Shown one piece after another: positions 1 through 5,572 of a DNA stretch of 23,758 nucleotides. The stretch's first letter is position 1. Every line of letters begins with the position of its first letter. Below the pieces are notes generated by a model that saw only the letters and a program-made list of their open reading frames with translations, searched no databases and was not told the DNA's origin. Source of the DNA: Clostridia bacterium. Its GTDB lineage: Bacteria; Bacillota; Clostridia; Oscillospirales; Acutalibacteraceae. The stretch covers positions 1-23,758 of the forward strand of contig JAFTCS010000043.1 of the NCBI GenBank assembly GCA_017454565.1. The letters run 5' to 3'. A program made the position numbers and the translations under genes.

Positions 1-884
1 ACAGCTCTTGTAAATTCATAATCGGCACAGGCTATGACCTGCCGGTTTTCGATCAGGAAATAACCCTTCTCGTAACTGCCCAGAAACACCGGAAAATCCT
101 GCGGTGCAAACTTCATCTTGCCGCTTTTGGTGGTTGTGAGCACAGCCTTAAGTACCGGGTTCCGGTTTTCAAGACGGTATTCCTTATCGGAGATCATCAG
201 CGGTTTATTCTGATACATTTCAAGGAATCTCTCAAGGTATTTTCCTCTCAGCCGGAATTCCTTCTGGTTATTGAAATTGCCGTAATAGTCATATCTTGAA
301 TCCTGATAAATATCATACGCCAGCTCCATAAGACGCCGGCTGTCAGCATCAATATCGTTATATCTGTGTGTCCATTCAAAAAACTTTCCATACTTTCTTG
401 TACTCTGGTATTTGAAATCTTCGATCAGCTTTTTGATATCTCCCACAGAATATTTTCGTTCCCGTCCGATCTTCAAACGAAAATACAAGTCGCTTCCTGT
501 CAGCCACAGCTCCGGTTCAATGCCGACAGGTTCATCGTTTTCATCTTTCCGGTTCATAGAATACTCTTTGATCAGCTTCGGAAGATAATTCGAGCTTCTG
601 TCAGAGATCTGATCGTCAAAGATCGTTTCAAGATAGACCAGCACCGCATACATGTGCTTGCAATAACCATACTCATACGGACAGGTACAATTAACGTAAG
701 AAATATTTCCGTTCTTCTCGATCCCTATCTCCACCTCGTATTTGCGATAGCTTCCCTTGACAGAAGCAATGAAATGCCCGTTTTCCGCTTTTGTAACACT
801 TTTTATGCGGGATTCCTTATAATAAGTTCTGCCTCGTGAGGCGATCTGATTGCTGAAATGATAGCGAAAATTATTGATGTTCAT
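1..884 (-). CDS. SWIM zinc-finger protein, N-terminal part of a probable SNF2-family helicase (cut by the window edge)
   Basis: The reverse strand is open from an ATG at 884 to the left edge without a stop (294 codons, C-terminus outside the window). A GAGGG ribosome site lies 7 nt before the ATG. Near residues 72-83 the protein reads CTCPYEYGYCKH, a C-x-C-x6-C-x-H SWIM zinc-binding motif, followed by the hydrophobic helix MYAVLVYL. In Clostridia this N-terminal SWIM layout, followed by a charged region of a few hundred residues, is usual for large SNF2/DEAD-type ATPases with a bacterial SNF2-associated domain. The helicase motifs would lie beyond position 1, so the helicase assignment is inferred; the SWIM motif is seen directly. 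A stand-alone SWIM protein remains possible. It is a monocistronic-looking gene, 59 bp downstream of the MmcQ-EVE gene on the same strand. Confidence 0.75.
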   Translation of the reverse strand, partial: MNINNFRYHFSNQIASRGRTYYKESRIKSVTKAENGHFIASVKGSYRKYEVEIGIEKNGNISYVNCTCPYEYGYCKHMYAVLVYLETIFDDQISDRSSNYLPKLIKEYSMNRKDENDEPVGIEPELWLTGSDLYFRLKIGRERKYSVGDIKKLIEDFKYQSTRKYGKFFEWTHRYNDIDADSRRLMELAYDIYQDSRYDYYGNFNNQKEFRLRGKYLERFLEMYQNKPLMISDKEYRLENRNPVLKAVLTTTKSGKMKFAPQDFPVFLGSYEKGYFLIENRQVIACADYEFTRA

Positions 885-943
885 TTATTGTCCCTCATTT
901 TTCATTATTCTTGAAAATCATAAGAGTGATCTTGAATTTATAG

Positions 944-1705
944 TTATTCGTTCACCTGCTCTTTCAGAGCATCGCTCAGACTATGGGGTACACCTCTCGG
1001 ACCTCTTACGGCAAAAATACCGTATTCATCATTCAGTATCTTAAAGGTAAATCTATCCGACCCATATCTCTTTTGAAGTTTTATCTTCATCAGGGAAGTC
1101 AGCCTTACATGACCGTCATCATACTGAAAGGGAATGTCCGTCTCCGTCACTAAACACTTGTACAATATAGCAGAAACAGGCGCTGCAACATACATGAATA
1201 CAGTATCACCCTTTTTTACGCCTGCGCCCTGCTTCCAGTCAATCTCATCGGCATTTTCAAAAGCGGATATTATATCATAGTATTTGGGATTTGCTGGGAT
1301 GAGCCACTCCTTTGGCGGACGGTTTTTATTGTGTTTCTTGGGCGCAGTCGCCAAAAAACTCATATCTATCAGCGGACAAATTTCTTCCATACTCACCGTA
1401 CCGTCAAGAAGCACCGAGACCCACTTTCTCTTGCTTGAATGATAACCCGGAAAATAACCGCTTTGGTGTATCAGCATATCATAAAACAGCGGATCGTCAA
1501 TTTTGAGATTCAGCACATCCACTTGATACTCACTGTCAAGACCCAACTTGCTCCCTTTGATGTTCATGACAATGGCGTACCACTTTTTATTGTCCGTGTG
1601 TCTCAGCACCGCATATCCCGGGAATCTCATCCATAGATATTCCGGTTTTGTATGATATTTCTTTTTTGCGTATTCGTATATTTCATCCCTCAATGAAACG
1701 TACAT
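944..1705 (-). CDS. MmcQ/YjbR-family protein fused to an EVE/PUA-like domain
   Basis: This 253-residue protein has two parts. Residues 1-120 match the MmcQ/YjbR (CyaY-like fold) family: an early YLWMRFPGYAVLRH strand, then YHSSKRKWVSVLLDG near 88-102 and a PLIDMSF helix start. Residues 134-250 resemble an EVE/PUA-like domain: EWLIPANPKYYDI at the start, a IDWKQ motif near 155-159 and VKKGDTVFMYVAAPVSAI near 163-180. EVE-like domains generally bind modified bases in DNA or RNA, and MmcQ-type proteins are often described as DNA-binding, so a nucleic-acid role is plausible but the target is unknown. The ATG at 1705 is preceded by a weak GGATGAG; an upstream ATG is out of frame. The fusion is common enough in Firmicutes to be a real architecture and not a frameshift artefact. 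Confidence 0.8.
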   Translation of the reverse strand: MYVSLRDEIYEYAKKKYHTKPEYLWMRFPGYAVLRHTDNKKWYAIVMNIKGSKLGLDSEYQVDVLNLKIDDPLFYDMLIHQSGYFPGYHSSKRKWVSVLLDGTVSMEEICPLIDMSFLATAPKKHNKNRPPKEWLIPANPKYYDIISAFENADEIDWKQGAGVKKGDTVFMYVAAPVSAILYKCLVTETDIPFQYDDGHVRLTSLMKIKLQKRYGSDRFTFKILNDEYGIFAVRGPRGVPHSLSDALKEQVNE

Positions 1706-1938
1706 TGTATCTCATCCGCTTTCCTGTAATCTAGTGCGCCACATTCATTAACACTATTATATCAGTCCTCACAAAAAAAGCAATATACAGTTTTTCTCTT
1801 TTTCAGGTAATATCACAAAATAGTTGATAAATCAAAAGCATACCCGAAAAAGAATATAATTATAAAGTAAAAATGGATAAAAGGCTTAAAAAACAGATTC
1901 CTGATATCAATGAAAAGGTACGAGAATTTTTCAGAGTA

Positions 1939-2067
1939 TTAAGAGAATACAATGACGTTGACGAAGACTTCACAGAATAGATTTGACTCGCCTTTCTCAT
2001 ATCCTCTGTCTTTCCATCGCTTTGCAAATTCCTTTGCAGCCTTTTGCTGTTCTTTTGCGTTTATCAT
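1939..2067 (-). pseudogene. Truncated N-terminus of a class I SAM-dependent DNA methyltransferase
   Basis: From the ATG at 2067 the reverse strand reads MINAKEQQKAAKEFAKRW and continues KDRGYEKGES. This is very like the opening of a family of large DNA methyltransferases / type II restriction-modification proteins, which typically continues with a QxFW motif. Here the similarity stops after GES (near position 1983). The next 14 codons (NLFCEVF...) look unrelated, and a stop follows at 1939. Only about 28 of the expected roughly 900 residues remain. A GGGACGTG stretch precedes the ATG. The rest of the gene is absent from the window, so this is a deletion relic, not a short functional gene. The family call rests on remembered N-terminal similarity. 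Confidence 0.55.
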
Positions 2068-2176
2068 TGTATCACGTCCCGAAATCTGAGTTAGATCATA
2101 TCTCATTCTATTATAGAGGATATGAATTTGGATTTCAATCAGATAACACGAAAAAAGCATATTTGTGAAAAACAGC

Positions 2177-2205
2177 TTGACAAACTTTTACGGTGAAACT
2201 ATAAT
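2177..2205 (+). promoter_or_regulatory. Sigma-A promoter of the XRE-type regulator gene
   Basis: TTGACA at 2177-2182 and TATAAT at 2200-2205 are separated by exactly 17 nt, a perfect consensus. The start codon at 2256 lies about 50 nt downstream. The direct repeat/palindrome TATAATATATTATA overlapping the -10 box could be an operator, which is inference. Confidence 0.85.
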
Positions 2206-2255
2206 ATATTATAGAAATCATAAAAACTATCCTATATGAGAGGAGAACGCTGCAT

Positions 2256-2993
2256 ATGAAAGAAACAATATCTGAGAATCTGTTTGCACTAATAGAAGAT
2301 AAATGTATGAATGATTCAACTCTTACTATTCCGAAGCAGGCGGAAGCTATGGGAATCCCCTACCAGACTTTGATGAAGTACCTGAAAGGAACGGTTGAAT
2401 GCTCTGCCTGCAATCTTGCAAAAATGGCAGATTATTACGAGGTGAGTACTGACTATATTCTGGGCAGAACCAGATCAAAAACACTTGATCCCAAGCTGAG
2501 AGAATTAGGGGTTCAGCTTAACCTGAGCGACGAAGCTGTTCAGCAATTATTGACACCGTGGAGATATAACGGTGTAGAAACCGTGATGCGATATGCTGAT
2601 CAGATGGAGCTGATACAATCCGTTATTGATAGTTTTATCAGTAAAAATCTGTTATTCAGGATCGCCGGTAACATCGTCGAAGAAAAGATAAGATTTACCC
2701 GGTATAAAAACATGCTGAAAGAACTTCCTATGTCAGAAGAAACAGCATTTTCTGATTCACGATCCGCTCTTGATCTGATAAAGGAATGGAAACTTGGAAA
2801 TGATGGAATCAGCCGGAGGTTATCTGAATTGGTTCCGGATTTTAAGGAAGAATACTACCGCTCCAATGAATCGTTTATTGATGCTCTGCAAAAAAAGCTC
2901 AGCGAAATAGCGACATCATCAGATAATGATGAGTGCAGAAAGTATATTGACGAGTATGTTGATATGCTGAACGATCCAAAGAATCAGTGGTAA
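2256..2993 (+). CDS. XRE-type helix-turn-helix transcriptional regulator
   Basis: This 245-residue protein has a Cro/C1-like helix-turn-helix at about residues 20-70: TIPKQAEAMGIPYQTLMKYLKG supplies the two DNA-reading helices (in two stretches), followed by NLAKMADYYEVSTDYILGR, the usual end of XRE domains. The remaining 170 residues are helical and charged, with no recognised effector domain. An AGGAGA ribosome site sits 9 nt before the ATG. A perfect sigma-A promoter drives it. The neighbours are a methyltransferase relic upstream on the other strand and a frameshifted mini-ORF just downstream, so it probably belongs to a decayed accessory or restriction-modification island. Its targets are unknown. 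Confidence 0.85.
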   Translation: MKETISENLFALIEDKCMNDSTLTIPKQAEAMGIPYQTLMKYLKGTVECSACNLAKMADYYEVSTDYILGRTRSKTLDPKLRELGVQLNLSDEAVQQLLTPWRYNGVETVMRYADQMELIQSVIDSFISKNLLFRIAGNIVEEKIRFTRYKNMLKELPMSEETAFSDSRSALDLIKEWKLGNDGISRRLSELVPDFKEEYYRSNESFIDALQKKLSEIATSSDNDECRKYIDEYVDMLNDPKNQW

Positions 2994-3017
2994 CGATTGA
3001 GAGGAGAGGTGAGTCCC

Positions 3018-3108
3018 ATGGTTTACTTAATATGACAAAGAAAAACGCATCGACAAACTGTTGGCAGCAGTTAATCAATGCGTTTTGGAAGGTTATGTTG
3101 GTACATAA
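3018..3108 (+). pseudogene. Frameshifted mini-ORF downstream of the XRE regulator
   Basis: A strong ribosome site (AGGAGAGGTGA) 25 nt after the regulator's stop precedes ATG 3018, but the frame closes after five codons (MVYLI). Moving one base, the sequence reads YDKEKRIDKLLAAVNQCVLE and then GYVGT before a stop at 3106-3108, which looks like real charged helical protein. Removing one A near 3029 would join both parts into a 29-residue peptide. This suggests the broken 5' end of a gene co-transcribed with the regulator, whose remainder was lost at or near the MITE that begins 21 bp later. The family was not recognised. Confidence 0.35.
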
Positions 3109-3128
3109 CTCAGTTACAAGTGTCATAC

Positions 3129-3251
3129 TATAGTAAACGACATTATTATTTATACTTTGATAAATCATCAGCTGATTGTGGGGGCCTTCCGGTCGCCCCC
3201 ACACCCCTTCGGATATCACTCTAAGTAAGAATATTTTTGTTGTCTACTATA
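3129..3251. mobile_element. 123-bp MITE, copy 1
   Basis: The ends form imperfect terminal inverted repeats: TATAGTAAACGAC on the left, and TATAGTAGACAAC when the right end is read on the other strand. The element is flanked by TA, as expected for a TA target duplication of the IS630/Tc1-mariner type (inferred). Its centre has a 9-bp hairpin, TGTGGGGGC/GCCCCCACA (3177-3203), with a 9-nt loop. A second copy of the same length lies at 7677-7799 and differs at only 3 positions. It has no coding capacity. It sits between the frameshifted mini-ORF and the repeat array before pncB. Confidence 0.85.
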
Positions 3252-3268
3252 ATTTGCTTTTATTATTA

Positions 3269-3584
3269 TACTGTTTGTATTATTATAATGTTATTTACTA
3301 GTAGTATACATTTTTATTGATTTTATAACAAATAGTATTACTCATTAGTATATTACTATACGTATATTTCAGGCATAGTTACATATCGTATTACTTTTAG
3401 TATATTTTACAGATAGTATATATTTACCGCAGGTATAAATTTTGCAGCCGTTTAATTACATTACAAACAGTATATTATTACAATTAGTATTATACTATTT
3501 GTATTTTTATATTTTATTACCATTTGTATATTTCAGCAAGCATTATCACTATTAGTATAAACACCAATTACTATACAATTCGTA
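3269..3584 (+). repeat. Array of about 15 TAC-N5-GTA units upstream of pncB
   Basis: This non-coding, strongly AT-rich stretch contains a repeated unit with consensus TTAC-N5-GTATA. The TAC trinucleotides start at 3269, 3296, 3354, 3380, 3392, 3408, 3425, 3462, 3479, 3493, 3518 and 3574 (12 exact TAC-N5-GTA). Three variants start at 3327 (AAC-N5), 3339 (TAC-N6) and 3547 (CAC-N5). The right half GTAT is present in all 15, whereas the base before the left half is mostly T and not the A needed for a perfect palindrome, so all units point the same way. Centre-to-centre steps are about 12-17 bp or roughly twice that. The N5 cores differ. The last unit ends 25 bp before the pncB start codon, next to its ribosome site. 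The most likely role is a multi-site operator for a regulator; this is inference. Confidence 0.85.
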
Positions 3585-3609
3585 TATTATCCAGAAAGGA
3601 CAGACAAAA

Positions 3610-4815
3610 ATGAAACTGGAACCCATTGTCACCTCGCTGCTCGACACCGACCTGTATAAGTTCAACATGGATCAGGTCATTTTCCACAAGCACACCGACC
3701 TTTGCGGCGAGTATTATTTCAAGTGCCGCAATAAAGGCGTTACTTTTTCAGAGGAGGTCGTGCAGGAGATCAACGACCAGATAGATCACCTCTGCACCCT
3801 GCGATTTACCAAAAAGGAGCTTGACTATCTGCGTTCGATTCGTTTCATCAAGCGCGACTACGTTGAATTTCTGCGCCTGTGGAGACCTATCCGCGAGTAC
3901 GTCACCGTTAGCCGCAGCGAAAACGGCGAACTGGATATAGTCGTAAACGGTCCCCTTTTCTCCGCAATGCAGTTTGAGATCTATCTTCTCGAAATAGTCA
4001 ACGAGGTCTATTTCCGGATGAACTTTGACTATGAGACTCTCAGGCGCTCCGCAGAGGAAAGGCTTGACCAGAAAATAAAGGATTTCAATTCCGGAAAGTA
4101 CACGTTCAGATTCGCCGAATTCGGCTGCCGCAGAAGGCTCTCACGGGAGTGGGAGGACACCGTGGTAAAGCGTCTGACCAGCGAGACCCAGAACTGCGTG
4201 GGCACCTCCAACGTATACCTTGCAATGAAGTACGATCTTACGCCCATCGGCACCTATGCCCACGAGTTTGTACAGATGTATCAGGGCATCGACCAGATAC
4301 CGCTGGCATATACAAATCAGTACGCCATGAACGACTGGTACGATGAATACAAGGGCGACAACGGCACCGCCCTGACCGATACCATTACGACCGAGCTTTT
4401 CCTGCTGGATTTCAACCGCTCAATGGTCAACAACTATTCAGGTGTACGCCATGACAGCGGCGACCCGTTTGAATGGGGCGAAAAAATAATAAATCACTAC
4501 GAAAAATACGGCGTTGACCCTCGCACCAAGCTTCTGCTTTTCAGCGACAGTCTTGACTTTGACAAGGCTCAGAAGCTTTACGACCACTTTACCGGCAGAA
4601 CAAAGGTATCCTTCGGCATAGGCACCTTCTGCTCCAACGACACTTGTGAAAACGCCCTGAACATCGTTATAAAGCTCCAGTATGTAAACGGCAGACCCGT
4701 GGCAAAGCTTTCCGATAATCCCGAAAAAGCCATGTGCCGCGATGACGATTATCTTAACTATCTTAAAAGCTCGGTAGCTTTCCACATAAAGCGCGAGGCC
4801 GACAGAAAGGATTGA
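3610..4815 (+). CDS. pncB: Nicotinate phosphoribosyltransferase
   Basis: PncB joins nicotinate and phosphoribosyl pyrophosphate, with ATP hydrolysis, to give nicotinate mononucleotide, the first committed step of the Preiss-Handler NAD salvage route in the cytoplasm. The 401-residue length is typical. Hallmarks are TDLYKFNMDQ near residues 13-22, GTYAHEFVQMYQ near 214-225, and HDSGDPFEWGEK near 280-291, followed by LLFSDSLDFDKA and VSFGIGTF, which form the phosphate-binding face. His218 in GTYAHE is probably the histidine that is phosphorylated in the Salmonella enzyme (alignment inferred). AGAAAGGA at 3593-3600 is the ribosome site, 9 nt before the ATG. pncA starts 6 nt after the stop, so the two form an operon. 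The unusual repeat array immediately upstream suggests dedicated control. Confidence 0.95.
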   Translation: MKLEPIVTSLLDTDLYKFNMDQVIFHKHTDLCGEYYFKCRNKGVTFSEEVVQEINDQIDHLCTLRFTKKELDYLRSIRFIKRDYVEFLRLWRPIREYVTVSRSENGELDIVVNGPLFSAMQFEIYLLEIVNEVYFRMNFDYETLRRSAEERLDQKIKDFNSGKYTFRFAEFGCRRRLSREWEDTVVKRLTSETQNCVGTSNVYLAMKYDLTPIGTYAHEFVQMYQGIDQIPLAYTNQYAMNDWYDEYKGDNGTALTDTITTELFLLDFNRSMVNNYSGVRHDSGDPFEWGEKIINHYEKYGVDPRTKLLLFSDSLDFDKAQKLYDHFTGRTKVSFGIGTFCSNDTCENALNIVIKLQYVNGRPVAKLSDNPEKAMCRDDDYLNYLKSSVAFHIKREADRKD

Positions 4816-4821
4816 CCCGCT

Positions 4822-5352
4822 ATGAAAAAATTTCTTGTAGTAGTTGATATGCAGAAAGATTTTGTGGACGGCGCACTCGGCTCTGAAGAAGCCGCTGCTA
4901 TCGTTCCGGCAGTTGTAAAAAAGATCGAGAACTTTGACGGTGATATCTACGCCACCCTTGACACTCACTATGATGATTACATGAGCACCATGGAGGGCAA
5001 AAAGCTTCCTGTTCCCCACTGCATCAAAGACACGGAGGGCTGGCGGCTTGACAAGGCCGTTGCCGCTGCCCTGAGCAAAAAAACCTACACTCCGGTAGAA
5101 AAGCTCACCTTTGGTTCTGTTACTCTTCCTCTTCTTATGGAGAAGGCAGCCGGAGGCGATGACATGAGCATAGAGATCATCGGTCTGTGCACGGATATCT
5201 GTGTAGTGTCAAATGCTCTGCTTCTTAAAGCGCACTTCTGCGAAGCCGACATTACAGTAGACGCCGCCTGCTGCGCCGGTGTGACTCCTCAGGCACACGC
5301 AGCCGCCCTCGCCACCATGAAAAGCTGTCATATCAATGTTATAAACGAATAA
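4822..5352 (+). CDS. pncA: Nicotinamidase (isochorismatase-like cysteine hydrolase)
   Basis: PncA hydrolyses nicotinamide to nicotinate and ammonia, feeding PncB, the gene just upstream. The 176-residue protein has the family's Asp-Lys-Cys triad: Asp9 in VVDMQKDF, Lys94 in EKLTFGS and Cys127 in CTDICVVSNA. Asp47, His49 and His66 (TLDTHYDDY and VPHC) fit the metal-binding residues. AAAGGA inside the last codons of pncB, about 10 nt before the ATG, is the ribosome site, and the short 6-nt gap argues for translational coupling. Related cysteine hydrolases act on other amides, but the direct pairing with pncB makes nicotinamidase the best assignment. Confidence 0.93.
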   Translation: MKKFLVVVDMQKDFVDGALGSEEAAAIVPAVVKKIENFDGDIYATLDTHYDDYMSTMEGKKLPVPHCIKDTEGWRLDKAVAAALSKKTYTPVEKLTFGSVTLPLLMEKAAGGDDMSIEIIGLCTDICVVSNALLLKAHFCEADITVDAACCAGVTPQAHAAALATMKSCHINVINE

Positions 5353-5378
5353 CGATACTATTGTACAATAATAAGAGA

Positions 5379-5402
5379 GCCTGTCCTTTATCAGGGACAG
5401 GC
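5379..5402 (+). terminator. Hairpin after pncA, possible terminator
   Basis: GCCTGTCC and GGACAGGC form an 8-bp stem with an 8-nt loop, 26 nt after the pncA stop. The stem is followed by AAGAAAG and not by a T-run, so termination may be weak or the hairpin may mark the edge of repeat family B. Confidence 0.45.
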
Positions 5403-5409
5403 AAGAAAG

Positions 5410-5493
5410 TCTGAATATCGGAGGGCGTTGAGTCTCGGTCGGTGCTTCTGCTTTGCAGAGGTCTCCACCGGAAACCTGCACCCCCTTGACCCC
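5410..5493 (-). repeat. Dispersed repeat family B, copy in reverse orientation
   Basis: Read on the minus strand, this stretch carries GGTTTCCGGTGGAGACC (5460-5476), then GCAGAAGCACCGACCGAGAC, matching the core of the copies at 7798-8036 and 14039-14125. It is preceded on that strand by a GGGGTCAAGGGGG box that is also shared with the 7798 copy. It is non-coding and lies between pncA and recG. Confidence 0.7.
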
Positions 5494-5516
5494 GCAAGCT
5501 TTTGAAAAAGCTTGCG
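5493..5516. repeat. Inverted repeat CGCAAGCTTTT / AAAGCTTGCG before recG
   Basis: A 10-bp stem with a 3-4 nt loop, followed on the plus strand by CAAAACTTTATGGTTTT. It may terminate readthrough from pncBA or be the outer part of the neighbouring family B repeat. Confidence 0.5.
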
Positions 5517-5572
5517 CAAAACTTTATGGTTTTATCTGATTGAACAATAAATTATATAAAGGCGGTGATATC

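Noticed and set aside
1873..1980. 35-codon plus-strand ORF beginning MDKRLKKQIPDINEK
   Set aside because: No ribosome site is visible before the ATG and no family was recognised. It may be the tail of a lost gene at the methyltransferase relic, but it cannot be supported as a working gene.
3269..3584. CRISPR array or simple tandem repeat as explanation of the AT-rich region
   Set aside because: Units are only about 12-17 bp apart, only half-sites are conserved, and there are no long identical repeats with unique spacers.
3252..3609. NAD- or vitamin-type riboswitch in front of pncB
   Set aside because: No known riboswitch core or long stable helices were seen; the region is too AT-rich and is explained better by the spaced half-site array.
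4438..5019. 193-codon open frame on the minus strand
   Set aside because: It is a shadow of pncB and pncA and has no ribosome site or protein-like motifs.
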